Shown piece by piece: positions 11,975 through 23,824 of a stretch of 64,000 nucleotides of DNA. This stretch comes from Populus alba (Eukaryota > Streptophyta > Magnoliopsida > Malpighiales > Salicaceae): assembly GCF_005239225.2 (NCBI RefSeq), contig NC_133301.1:13454318-13518317 (forward strand), written 5' to 3'. Position 1 is the stretch's first letter. Every line of letters starts with the position of its first letter. The translations under genes were made by a program, and so were the position numbers. The notes beneath the pieces are model-generated. The model saw only the letters and a list, made by a program, of their open reading frames with translations. It was not told the origin of the DNA and made no database searches.

Positions 11975-12397
11975 CCCTTTCTACCTATCACGTTGCTTCC
12001 ACTCTTCCCTTCGCCTTTGTTTATTTCGTGGTACATTTTCATGAAAAAAACCGGGTTTTTTATTTATAGTTGATTTTTAAAATATTTATTATTTAAAAAT
12101 ATATTCAAAAAATATCATTTTTATTTTTTAAAATTTTATTTTAACATCAAAAAATCTAAATACACAAAAAAAAATCAATTTAAAACCAAAAAAATAAAAA
12201 AAATATTTTTTTTTAAATGTTAAAATAAACGGTTTGAAGTAAATAATATTCAGAGTTTTGTATAAAAAATTAATTATATAATAGAAAAAACAACATTCAT
12301 TCTATTTTCCCCCTAAACTATTATATTCATGGTAAAAGAATCATCAAATTTATGACAATAATTTGGGATTTGGCTTGACCCGTGATACTGAGGCTGC

Positions 12398-14330
12398 TAT
12401 CTTATCATTTATTTATGTAAAATAGAATGGGTTAAATTTAATGTTTATAATCATGTGAAATTGCATCAATAAAATAAGATTAATTTTTAATCATCAAGTA
12501 GAGGATAATAGGATATTTTTAATCAACAATAATAATAAAAAATACAAAAATAAACTGCTTAAAAAGTTGGGAATAGTAGTTCTCTGTCCTCTAGCAGCCT
12601 CAATCTTTTTAGTTTCAGAGAAAGATATGTAGTTAATTACATATATAAGTTGTTGGGTTTTTTTTTTTTTTTTTTGGCTTTGAAGCCCCTCGTAAGTGAG
12701 TCGTAGGTAATAAAAAAAAAACAATAATCTTAAAAGGGAGTTTTTTTAAATAAAATAGCAGCTGGATAAAAAAAATTTTATTTATAAATTAGTATATTTA
12801 AAAACAAAGACATAGTTTAAATAATAGCGCTATTTTCAATAACATAATATAATTAGTTGTGTTATTTTCAATACCACAGCCTGATCAGATTTAAAAGGCT
12901 GTGGTACGGACAATAGTGTAATCCCAAGAAATATATAAAAAAATAAATTAAATTAAAGGTGTTTTATTTGTGACAAATCTTGATATAAATAAATATTTTT
13001 AAGCGTTGAACTAATTCTAGCAACGCAATCCTTTAAATTGTACCAGGGTGCACAAATAAAAGTAGTATAACGTGTTAAATTCTTATTGATCACGCTGTAC
13101 TAGTAGCATAACCGTGCTATTTTCTCAAAAGAAAAAAAAAAAAATCTGTGACTTTTATTTTTAAAAAAGAAAAGGTTATGTTGTTTATACTCTTCACTTC
13201 ACCTTAAAAATACCGATGAATGCCTTTACACGACTCTCAAATATATGTATTGGTAGATTAAACAAATTCAAAACTAAAACACCCTTCCATGAAGGATATC
13301 TAATGAATTAAGATGTGATTTGATATTGTAGTAATAATTTTTATTTAGAAATATATTAAAATAATATATTTTTTTATTTTTTAAAATTTATTTTTTATAT
13401 TAACACATTAAAATAATTTAAAAATATCAACAAATTAATTTAAAAACAAAGAAAAAAAATTTATTTAAAAAAAAAACACTTTTAAAACATAAGAATTAAC
13501 GGACACCAAGTATAAAAATAAATAAAAACTAGTTATGTAGTTATAATAACTAGAAATTTTAATTAGGATTCAAAGTTCTATATAAAAAACTGATTATATA
13601 ATAATAATAAAAATAACATTCATTTTATACATCCTATATCAAATATATGTAGCTTAATATTTGAATTCAAAATTCTCCTAAGCTTAATTTTTTTTTTCCA
13701 AACTATTATATTCATGATAAAAGGGTCATCAATAATAGGATAATAATTTAGGATTAGGCCTGACGTGTGAGATCCAGTCCTCATTTTATAAATATAGACA
13801 TTAGATCTAGAAAGTTGGTTATGAAAAATTGAAAATTGACCCATTTATTAGTCATGTTCCAAAATAAATTCGTTGTCTACCACAAACATTCAATGAATCT
13901 TGATGAGATTGTATTGGTCTAGTTCAACTCACGTTCACATCAAGAAAAATATTCATACATTAAACTCATGTTAAAAAAATCAGATTTACAAAATCTCTAA
14001 TATAAAACATTATTCATCATAAATAAAATACATGTAAATCACACAAAAGTATTGTGCAAATACGCATTGTGCAATCTAAAAAAAAACTTAAAACATGAAA
14101 ATTACACGAATAAGCATTTAAATAAATAAACAAGAGAAAATGATATATTTACCCTTGGAGGAACGCAAGAAAAACACCAAAAATAACAGCATTGCGTGGT
14201 GCGCACATGGTGGAACAGGACAGGCTGAAAAACAATAGGACAAGGAAAGTTGTATGGTAATGGTATCATAGTTGGCCTTCAAATTGGCAGAAAAAGTAAA
14301 TAAGAGTTTAGGAAGATTTGATGTTTAGGA
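12398..14330. repeat. Segmental duplication block, copy 1
   Basis: About 1.9 kb that matches 35209-37150 nearly throughout, from CTTATCATTTATTTATGTAA to AAGATTTGATGTT, with scattered substitutions and indels. No gene inside. It contains an AT-rich MITE-like module (about 13315-13512). Confidence 0.9.
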
Positions 14331-15690
14331 TTGATTTTTCATTTTTTGATCGAATTTTGGCACCTTTAAGCAAACAATTTGGTATGTTGAGTTGTGCATG
14401 TTGTGTTTTATGTGGTCAAAAGATTAGTTTAAAAATGATTTGTTCGGCCTAAAAAACCAAAAGCAAGTTCCTGCTCAGTTGGCCCGGACACAAGGACAAA
14501 GCGTCGCGTGGCTCAACGGATGACATGTCATTCATTTATGGGTCTGGCCTCTAAGCCTGCGTGACTAGATTACTATTTTAGGGTTAAGCATTGGGCGTAG
14601 CTTTTTTATGTATTTTTTTTTTTTGCACTTAAAAAGGTAAAATTATTGTGTTGATTCACTTGTTCTTCATTTTTGGCATGGTTATTGAATAACATTATAA
14701 ATTTTTATTTGAATTTTAACATTCTATTTTTAAATTATTATGTATCTAATATGAAAATAAGAATAAGAATAATAATAAATTGTTCATGAAATTTCTTTTA
14801 TTTTATTTTTAATTTTTAAATAGATTTTAAACTTGATTTTAACTCATTCATAATTTTTTAAGCTTTCGATCATATATAAAATATAAACATATTTTTTTTA
14901 ATAATTTTTTAACTTGTTTTAACAATCACATTTTTTTTTTTAACTTTCAATTTAAAACCTGGTATTCACTGAGATAAATAATAGAGACTTTCTCGTTATG
15001 GGATCTGTAGCTATGTGATCCTGTTGCAGTCTTATTCATTCATGGGTTTTGTTGTTTGATACCAGGTTTGAAAATGCTCTTCTTGAAGGAATGTAATTTA
15101 TTGATTGGAAAATTATTTTCTTATAGTATGACCTACTATGTCAAAGCAAAATTTGAGGCATGGAAACGTGTAGGGCTCTACAGTTGTTAAGGAACTCATA
15201 CGGGGAGATGATCCTGGCTATTATTTGATTGACCCTTTTCCCGATCATGATATGGCTTAATTATTTGTTATCTTTGCCTGCTGAAGCGTGAATTGAAATT
15301 GAAATGTACATATTCTTTGTTAATTGGTTCCACATGAGCAGCTTTTTAATGTTTACGTTGAGTTCATGTTCTGAAAGATTTATGGCAACGTAATTTAGAA
15401 TAACATATATTTCTTGAGATTACAAAACAGTTCAAATCACGAATGGAATTGATTTGCTAGAGAACTTGATTGGTTAAGGTGAATTGGATATTTAGACGGT
15501 GCATGATGAGCGTTTCAGATGAACTTTCTCTCAAGAATCTAGAATACGTTTCATTCATAAGAACGATGAATAATCAACCAAGACAAGTTCTACTGAATGT
15601 TTGATCCTACAACAACGAAGTTGTTGAAGAGGGATTTTAGACCCCTACGTACATGCAACTGTATAATTTGTCAAGACTCTCGAACATAAA
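14331..15690. other. Intergenic, one possible coding remnant
   Basis: AT-rich with no intact ORF. It lacks an obvious counterpart in the second duplication unit. The short stretch at 15125-15259 looks coding (separate entry). Confidence 0.4.
15125..15259 (+). pseudogene. Unidentified protein C-terminus remnant
   Basis: Two adjoining frames give a coherent peptide: YYVKAKFEAWKRVGLYS, then after a 1-nt shift VVKELIRGDDPGYYLIDPF and PDHDMA before a TAA at 15257. The composition is far more protein-like than the surrounding AT-rich DNA, and RFENALLEGM is readable at about 15066. I do not recognise the family. It may be a captured or relic 3' exon. Confidence 0.4.
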
Positions 15691-15691
15691 A

Positions 15692-16018
15692 AATTCTACC
15701 AGCTGGTTTACCAGGAAAGATGAATCCACAAGGCTTTTTCCAAGAAACTGCGGATGTTTCTCACCTGCAGATATTATGAAAGAGAAGAAGAAAGAGGCAT
15801 AAAATAAATGTTTGAAGTGAATTTTTTTATCATTTGAAGAGTGTGTAGCGCGGTAGTGAACATATAGATGGAGGGTGGCATTTATAAATCAAGCTAAACA
15901 ACTGTTTCGTTGAGCTAATTATCAGTGTAAGGCCATGTAAGGAAATTATGAGGACATTCTGAGAAAGGTTAGGATATCAGACTCTAGAGCAAAGCTTTCT
16001 TATCGATCAAAATAATTT
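15692..16018. repeat. Duplicated block, copy 1
   Basis: About 325 bp matching 38862-39183, from AGCTGGTTTACCAGGAAAGA to TTATCGATCAAAATAATTT, with few differences. Just after it, GAGTGCCATTACGTGACTC is directly repeated at about 16028 and 16111. Confidence 0.85.
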
Positions 16019-16554
16019 ACGTGACCAACGAGTGCCATTACGTGACTCTCAAATATATTAAAGCAAAAAAAATGTGCTTCTACTCTTCTCTTCGTATTTA
16101 GAATACCAACGAGTGCCATTACGTGACTCTCAAATATATTAAAGCAGATTAATTAGTCACTTCGAAGGTGATTCTACCTATAGAATTATGGTTAATGTAG
16201 GATGGAAAAATATCATTCAACATAAATAAAATATATGTAAATCACACAACTATTGTGCAAATACATAAATTACATTGTGCAATCCAAAAAAAAAAACACT
16301 TCAAACATGAAAACTACATTAATAAATATTTAAATAATTAAACGAGAAAAAATAACATTTTTTTATACTCCGATGAACGCGGAAAAAACACCGGAAACAG
16401 CTGCAGTGCGTGGTGTGCAGATACTGGAGCGGGACAGGCTGAAAAAACAATGGAGGAGCATGACATGCACGCGGAAATGAATTATTTTAAAAAGAGAACC
16501 CTACATAAATAGTTAAATGTTATAACTATTTGTAAATATTTTATACGGCTTTGT

Positions 16555-16690
16555 GTTTGTGTTGGATTGTTACTTCCATGAAGTTTTTTGGAGTAATTTT
16601 TCAGCAGGCAATGATTGATTGCATTAATTGTTTTTGCAGTGGGAGATATTTTCAGCGTAAAGACCATTTCATTGACTCATTGGTTTTTTC
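16555..16690. repeat. Isolated monomer of the 33.3-35.1 kb tandem repeat
   Basis: Contains TTCCATGAAGTTTTTTGGAG, a diverged GCAGTGGGAGATA and AGCGTAAAGACCATTTCATT, the same order as each monomer of the array at 33308-35098. Confidence 0.65.
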
Positions 16691-16930
16691 CAAGAAATTG
16701 TGGATGTTTCTCACCTGCAAATATTATGAAAAAGAAGAAGAATGCACCTGTAAAAATAAACGGACACTAAGTATAAAAATAGATAAAAACTAGTTATTTA
16801 GTTAAAATAATTAGAAATTTTGATTAGTATTCAAAATTTTATATGAAGGTCCGCATATGTAATAAAAAAACATTTAAACGATCAAATATAAATAGCTTGG
16901 TGTTTGAATTCAAAGTACTCCTAAGCTTAA

Positions 16931-16943
16931 CCCCCCCCCCCCC
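16931..16943. repeat. Poly-C tract (C13)
   Basis: Thirteen C where the paralogous sequences at about 13684, 36505 and 39445 have a T tract, as in GCTTAATTTTTTTT followed by AAACTATTATATTCA. Confidence 0.9.
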
Positions 16944-17223
16944 AAACTATTATATTCACGATAACAAGGTCTTCACATCTTAGGTAGGGAATTTATTTTG
17001 ATACAAAAATAATTTTTAAAAAATAAAAAATATTATTTTAATATTAAAAATAATTTTATTTTATTATCGGTGCTCCCTTGTGTTCGATAACTTCATTGAA
17101 AATCAAGAAATAAAAATGCATCATCGTGTTTGTGCTTTGTCTTCCGTCCAATAAAATGTATACATTCGCTGGTTGAGCAAGAAGCTATGGCGCAGTTTGG
17201 AAGTCTTCGTCGCATAAAAGACA

Positions 17224-17238
17224 TTGACTTGGAGTCAA
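17224..17238. promoter_or_regulatory. W-box palindrome, copy 3
   Basis: TTGACTTGGAGTCAA within the second R1 copy. Confidence 0.5.
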
Positions 17239-17386
17239 CTGAGAAAATGAGCAACCTTTGGCTCTCTAGAAATAAATTTAAATTAATCCTCCGCCTTGCT
17301 AACGGCAACATCACATCAAACGGCAAGATTTTCCACGTACAGTAGTCTTCTTTCTTTGGCGTGTTGTCGAAACCTGGTAGTGACAG

Positions 17387-18314
17387 TAGGGGTGTTCAAA
17401 AAAACTGACCAACCGATTAAACCGAAAAAACCGAGAAAAAATTAACCAAAAAAACCGAACCGATAAATAAAACCGAACAAACCGATTAAAAAATAAAAAA
17501 ACCCACCCGGTCCGGTTCGGTTCTGGTTTAAAATAGCTTAAACCGATTAAACCGACCCAAACCGAACCGGTTAAAAAAAAGTATAAAAAAACAACCCCTA
17601 ACCCTAAATCACTTTTCACCTTTTCAGTTTCAGCCGTCTCCTCACCCCCCCCTCCTTTCCCAGCCTTCACTTAGCTTCCATTTTCCTTTCCCCCTTCTCA
17701 ACCACCCCACCCCACCCCCCTCACCTTCTTCTTCCTGGATATCTAGAACAATCCTGTTTTTCTATTACCATAGAACTGCTTTGATAGGATTGGAGACCAA
17801 CCCACCAAGCTTTAAGAAATACATCTAAGAAATAGATCCAGGCAACTAGAGCTCATATTCATAACAGTTGACCCTACACGAGGAAGGTTTTGTCAGTAGA
17901 TTTTATTACACTCTCCAGAGCTACCCTGTCTCATGATTCAAAGTTTCAAACTCCTTCTCTTGGTGTCAGCATTCTTTGCTTGCCACTGCCTTCTCTACCT
18001 TGTCTCGGCATCATATCGTAGTCACCCACAAAAACTCCAATACCTAACATCTAACACATCTATCTTCTTCTCTTTATCTCTCTCAAAGCAGTTCTCAAGG
18101 GGAAGCGAGTGAACAATGGTTATCGCTGTTACCAGAAAACAATCCGGTTTTTCTGGGTTTTTTTTGCTAAAAAACCGACCCGAACCGAACAAAACCGGTT
18201 CGGTTTGAACCGGTTCTCGGTTCGGTCCGGGTTGTTAATATAAAGAATATTATTTTTCGGTTTGCTTGTAATTTTAGGTGAAAACCGGACCGAACCAGAC
18301 CGTGAACACCCCTA
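17387..18314. mobile_element. Non-autonomous hAT-like DNA transposon, 928 bp
   Basis: Perfect 12-bp terminal inverted repeats: TAGGGGTGTTCA at the left and TGAACACCCCTA at the right. The flanks are the 8-bp duplication AGTGACAG (17379-17386 and 18315-18322), the size typical of hAT insertions. The empty site is visible in the R1 copies near 11610 and 19358. Subterminal regions are dense in ACCGAAC/GGTTCGG repeats, a common feature of plant hAT relatives. The interior (about 17600-18170) is C/T-rich and different in composition. No transposase ORF is present. Confidence 0.92.
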
Positions 18315-19510
18315 AGTGACAGCAATAGACATCAAGAACAGTGACAGTAAGAGGTCCATTAATCCAATGGCAACACGTTTGAGTGTCCCCTTTCTACCTA
18401 TCACGTTGCTTCCACTCTTCCCTTCGCCTTTGTTTATTTCGTGGTACATTCTCATGAAAAAAACCGGGTTTTTATTTTCGATTGATTTTTAAAATATTTA
18501 TTATTTAAAAATATATTAAAAGAATATTATTTTTATTTTTAAAATTTTTATTTTAACATAAAAAAAATCTAAATACACAAAAAAAATCAATTTAAAACCA
18601 AAAAAATAAAAAAATTATTTTCAAATTTTTTTTTAAAATGTTAAAATAAACAGGCACCAAATATAAAAATATATAAAAACTAGTTATGTAGTTGAAGTAA
18701 ATAGAAATCCTAATTAATATTTAGAGTTTTATATAAAAAATTGATTATATAATAGAAAAAACAACATTTATTCTATTTTCTCCCTAAACTATTAATTAAA
18801 GAGAAATATGATTGTTTTTAATTTGATTAGAGAGAAAGTAAATAAGATTAAAGAGAACTAGTTTTATTTAATTATCGGTGCTCCCTTGTGTTTGATAACT
18901 TAATTGAAAATCAATAAATAAAAATGCATCATCGTGTTTGTGCTTTGTCTTGCGTCCAATAAAATGTATACATTCGTTGGTTGAGCAAGAAGCTATTGCC
19001 CAGTTTGGAAGTCTTCGTCGCATAAAAAATAAAAAATATTATTTTAATATAAAAATAATTTTATTTTATTATCGGTGCTCCCTTGCGTTCGATAGCTTCA
19101 TTGAAAATCAATAAATAAAAATGCATCATCGTGTTTGTGCTTTGTCTTCCGTCCAATAAAATATATACATTCGCTGGTTGAGCAAGAAGCTATGATCCAG
19201 TTTGGAAGTCTTCGTCGCATAAACATTGACTTGGAGTCAACTGAGAAAATGAGCAACCTTTGGCTCTCTAGAAATAAATTTAAATTAATCCTCCGCCTTG
19301 CTAACGGCAACATCACATCAAATGGCAAGATTTTCCACGTACAGTGTCGAAACCTGGTAGTGACAGCAATAGACATCAAGAACAGTGACAGCAAGAGGTC
19401 CGTTAATCCAATGGTAACACGTTTGAGTGTCCCCTTTCTACCTATCACGTTGCTTCCACTCTTCCCTTCGCCTTTGTTTATTTCGTGGTACATTTTCATG
19501 AAAAAAACCA
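18315..19510. repeat. R1 remainder plus two further R1 copies in tandem
   Basis: 18315-18480 completes the R1 copy split by the hAT element. 18870-19030 is a truncated copy ending after CTTCGTCGCATAAAA. 19060-19510 is a full copy that lacks the stretch between CACGTACAGT and GTCGAAACC. AT-rich T/A tracts (CTAAATACACAAAAAAA) follow each copy. Confidence 0.8.
19226..19240. promoter_or_regulatory. W-box palindrome, copy 4
   Basis: TTGACTTGGAGTCAA within the third full R1 copy. Confidence 0.5.
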
Positions 19511-19689
19511 GGTTTTTATTTACGATTTTTAAAATATTTATTATTTAAAAATATATTAAAAAAATATCATTTTTATTTTTTAAAATTTTATTTTAACATC
19601 ACAAAAATCTAAATACACAAAAAAATCAATTTAAAACCAAAAAAAATAAAAAATTTATTGTCAATTTTTTTTAAAAAATGTAAAAATAA

Positions 19690-21360
19690 ATAGGCATCAG
19701 GTATAAAAATATATAAAAACTAGTCATCTAATTGAGGTAAATAGAATATTCAGAGTTTTGTATAAAGAGTTGATTATATAATAGAAAAAACAACATTCAT
19801 TCTATTTTCCCCCTAAACTATTATATTCATATTTATGGTAAAAGGATCATCAAATTTATGACAATAATTTGGGATTTGGCTAAATCTGACATTTATATTT
19901 ATATTTAAATAAAACAATGTGTTTAGAAAAAAGAAAAAAAAAACCTGTATCAATTATGTAGCATCCAGTCTCATTATGTTCGCAATGAGGGGCTAATCTT
20001 ATGTATATGGAACCCATAAATTATAATATAAAGATTTACGATATTGAGAGTTCGTATAAGAAATTTCAAATTCAAATTTGCGATTTTTTTTAATGTTGAA
20101 ACTCTATTTTTAGTATACATTATAGCACTTCATCACATGTTTTTGAGACTTTAATCTCGTTTATACAAACAACTAGGTAGTAGTGTACCTGTGCTATGTT
20201 ACATGTACAATTCCAAGTTAATTTCTAATAAAAAAATAGATATTGGTATTATTTGTTAAAAAAATATATTAATAATAAAAAGAGAATTTATACTAACAAT
20301 TATATTCTCTCTATAAAATTTAAATTATTAAGAAAACCGATTTCTTTTCATATAATGAAAAGAATTCAAATAACACTCCACTCACGAATCAAATATCTTT
20401 TAATTTTTTATTTTATTCTTAGTTAGTATTAATAATTTTTTTTAATTTATTGATTTATATAATTTTCAATTTATTTTATTAAATGTACAGATTAACTTTT
20501 TAATTCTCAATTAATTTTTTTTCATGATATCAAAAAATATGTTCACAATACCTGCACATTCTTTTTTAACGATAAAAATTAAATTCAAATCATATCCCAA
20601 CATAGAGTAATTGGCTAATAACTTCAAATATTTGATCCTATTCTAAAGATATAATTCTACATAAAAATTTTGTAAATGACAAAACATTTTCAAAATAATT
20701 TTAAGATGTAAGAAAAAAATCACTTTAATATTTTCTAGTTACACTATATCACATTTTTACTATATTTAAAAATTAACATTTAAGCACCCTTTCGTTATTT
20801 GACTTTAAAGCTGAAAGAAAACAAGTTATAAGTGAAAAAAAAAAAAACATTTACATGCATTAATCATCTTACAACTTTAACAATTGAATTTGAATGCTAA
20901 TTTGTTGATTGAGTTCCTTAGCTACAAGAAAGATGGATTTCCATTAGTTTAATTAATTCTTGAATTATATGTAAAGTGAATTTAATTAGCGATGTGAAGT
21001 GTCCCCGAACATGATTACGGTGTAAATGGAAAACCAGATTTCCTAACAAAAATCATTACGCACCACCATTTTGGATGCTCTTGAGAAAAGACAAGAGCAA
21101 GATCGACTGCATGCTTGATTTGTTCATAAGAAATTAAGGAAATACGAACTCTGGCTGTTGAGCTTTTGTCATGGATACTCTACGGGAAAATAAAATTCAA
21201 ATCTAAAATTTCAATTCCTTAGATTTGATAATGATTACTAAAAATATTGGAAATCTGGAATTATCAAGCGTACATCTAACCATTTGAATCATGACCTTGG
21301 CAGAGCTTCCGGATGCACCAGTCCCGCTATGAACTTTGATGTTTCTTTGTTTCTAGCTCC
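19690..21360. other. AT-rich intergenic region between RLP-B and the upstream repeats of RLP-A
   Basis: No protein-like ORF. 19740-19890 repeats the TTATGACAATAATTTGGGAT sequence also seen at about 12353 and 41427. The rest is low-complexity AT-rich sequence. Confidence 0.5.
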
Positions 21361-21433
21361 ATAGACAATTGAGCACCATGCAGCAAGTCCTAGAAGCACA
21401 TAACGAAAATATTACTTGCGGAGATTTTCTTAC

Positions 21434-21490
21434 CTTCATCCAATGAAATTCAGTTTGTCAATCGCCTCCATGTCTGCAAATTCCATACAT
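21434..21490 (-). other. Probable 3'-UTR exon of RLP-B
   Basis: On the minus strand the stretch is bounded by TTGTTGCAG before 21490 and GAAG followed by GTAAGA after 21434. A further acceptor-like TTCTAG precedes 21389. The exon lies downstream of the RLP-B stop codon. It is inferred from splice signals only. Confidence 0.4.
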
Positions 21491-21593
21491 CTGCAACAAT
21501 GATTTCCAAATTGCACATGAAAGGGTTCAGATTATTGATCAATCATTAAATAAAACGTAAGCACTAAACAGAATACACAAAGTCAATACCATT

Positions 21594-23824
21594 TTAGACA
21601 CAAGGCTGAAATCGTCTGAACCTGACTGGCACTGGTAGATTGTCCACAAGAAAGTAATAGCAATTATTGATGCTCTCCCCAATAAAGTAAAACCATGATC
21701 GTCGCCAACGTGGGTTTATGTACAGAACTGAACCTATTGTCAACAAGACCATGATGTACGCCACTGAAAATGTCACAATGAAAGCCTCCATATCAATAAC
21801 GCCATTTTCTTCTTTTTTATGAGTCTGAGACCTTGGTAGTAGTGATGGCGGTATTGCTCCAGTACAATTTTTGGCGAGTGGTGGTCCACAAAGCAACGGA
21901 TTTCCCTCATAGCAAAACTTGTTGAATGTTGAGAATTGTGCAACCATCTCTGGCGTTTTGCCAGATAAGTTATTGTGGGCTACACTAAAAGCAGATAGGA
22001 AGTTTAAGTCGAGAAGCTGACGAGGAATTTCCCCGTTCAAGTTGTTGTAGGAAAGATCCAGGCTTTCAATTTCCTTTAAGTTTGAAAATGTTGGTGGTAT
22101 TGGACCTGTTAAACTATTATGTGATAGATTCAACACCTGGATGTTGCTGAGGTTTCCGAGCTCAACAGGAATCTCTCCTGTCAAATTATTACAGGAGAGA
22201 TCGATACCGGAGATGTACTGGAGGATTATTCCCTTGAATGAATAGGATATGCTCTTTGTTGTAAACTCTACAGATTTATTCATAGACTGGTCTTCATTTA
22301 TGGTAACAGAAAATTCTGTGGAAAGCTCTAAAGATATTTCCCTTTCCCTCTGCCACTTGCTAATAGGTTCTAGGCGACGAAGAATATGACCGAACAGATG
22401 ATTATGAGAAAGATCTATCAATGATTTCCTGCTCTCACGGACTAGAAAATTGCCAGGAAGATTTAAAGATCTTTCCCTTTCCCTCTGCCACTTGCTAATA
22501 GGTTGTAGGCAAGGAAGAATATGACCGAACAGATGATTATGAGAAAGATCAATCAAGCTTAATTTCTCTAGTTTGCATAGTTGGCTCGGGATTTTACCTT
22601 CTAGATTATTATAACCTAATAGAAGAAAGCTCAACTCTAACAAAGAACCAATTGACTCGGGAATGCTACCTCTAAAATAATTATGACTAAGATCTAATAT
22701 ATTCAGTGACAGGCAACCATCGAGTGCACCAATCAGTGATCCTTCTAGTTTATTTTTTGATAAATAAACTTCTATCATCCCCCTTGAAGAACAAAAGTTG
22801 GATGGTAGACTTCCAAAAAGATTGTTCTCTGAAAGGTCTAAATATATAAGAGACATATATCTTATCCATCTCGGTATCTTACCAGATAAATTATTGAGAC
22901 TGACATCCAATGCTTGCAAACTAGAACCATTAGACAAGCTATTTGGAAGAATCCCAGTTAACTGATTCCCTCTTAATATCAGCTCTGTCAAGTATGCTAA
23001 GTTGAAATTTCTCCAGAAAAGCTGGCCTTTCAAATGATTATTTGAAAGCATGAGAACCACTAATGATAAACAGCCTTCCACCAACTGCTCGGGTATGTTG
23101 CCTGACAAGCCATTGTTGGACAAATCTAAGACTTTCAAGAGGCTCATATTACTGATCGAAGAGGGAATGCTACCACTGAAATCATTTATGGATAGGTTCA
23201 AAAACCGTAACCCCGGGAAACATGCTCCAATTTCGGTGGGAATTTGATTGTGAATGTGATTTCTCGAGATATCCAAACGTGACAGCCTCACAAGGGAATG
23301 ATTTGCTAATTGCAAAGATCCAGAAAGAGAATTGTTGACCAAATAAAGCTGTTCAAGTTTTGTGTTGTTTTGTAACAACCAGCTCGGAAATTCTCCTGTC
23401 ATTTTGATGTGTGAGAGATCAACAAATTGAAGGTCATGCTGATAGTAAAGGGATTTCGGAAATGTCCCACCGAATCCATTACATACCAAAGAAAGGCTCT
23501 GTAACTGGAACCTTGGAATCAAATTGTGTACCAGCTCTGTTGACTCGTGTATCTCATTATGGTCACCATTCAAAAGCTTGAGTTTTGAAAGGTTAAAAAA
23601 AGGGCCAAGTGAGATTGGGATTTGGAAGTGATTGTCTGAAAGTCTTAGATCTTGAATGGACGTGAGACTTACAATGGGACTCAAGGATATATTCCCAGTG
23701 AAGTTATTGAAAGAGATATCTAAAACTTGAAGGTTTGTCAAATTCGAGAAACACGAAGGCAAAGAACCATTGAGATTATTATAGATGATATCTAGTTCCT
23801 GGAGATGCTTTAACTCACAAAGGC
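21594..23824 (-). CDS. RLP-B large 3' exon: LRR domain, island, transmembrane segment and short tail
   Basis: The exon starts after TTTGCAG at 23825 (phase 1) and stays open to the stop at 21594, encoding about 742 residues. It holds roughly 20 plant-type LRRs (LDLSxNxLxGxIP). A non-LRR island follows ([10 protein letters not shown] to [14 protein letters not shown]), then four more LRRs beginning [15 protein letters not shown]. The C-terminal cap is [16 protein letters not shown] single transmembrane helix ([20 protein letters not shown]) and a basic tail (RWRRSW) end the protein. There is no kinase, so this is a receptor-like protein acting at the plasma membrane, probably through partner kinases of the SOBIR1/BAK1 type (family knowledge). 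A 135-bp in-frame duplication enlarges the island. Upstream small exons supply the signal peptide and first LRRs. Confidence 0.92.
22330..22562 (-). repeat. 135-bp in-frame tandem duplication in the RLP-B island
   Basis: GAAGAATATGACCGAACAGA occurs at 22379 and again at 22514, exactly 135 bp apart. CCCTTTCCCTCTGCCACTTG also occurs twice. The product is a doubled [15 protein letters not shown] plus [10 protein letters not shown], adding 45 residues without a frame change. Confidence 0.93.

Larger units (their letters stand above)
11285..12060. repeat. Upstream repeat unit R1, first full copy, split by a TRIM element
   Basis: The unit starts near CGGTGCTCCCTTGTGTTCG and runs through GAAGCTATGGCGCAG, the W-box palindrome, TAACGGCAACATCACATC and CTACCTATCACGTTGC to a T-rich end. 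Other copies lie at about 17055-18480 (split), 18870-19030 (partial), 19060-19510 and 40110-40430. Short ORFs exist on both strands of every copy but none looks like a known protein, so I treat R1 as a non-coding repeat. Confidence 0.75.
16790..17386. repeat. R1 upstream repeat, second copy (left part)
   Basis: Matches 11285-11680 and 40110-40400. The preceding stretch (16845-16990) matches 39350-39510. The copy is interrupted at 17387 by the hAT-like element and resumes at 18315. Confidence 0.8.

Noticed and set aside
21594..23824. Receptor-like kinase rather than receptor-like protein
   Set aside because: After the transmembrane helix only a short basic tail remains before the stop, and no kinase motifs follow.
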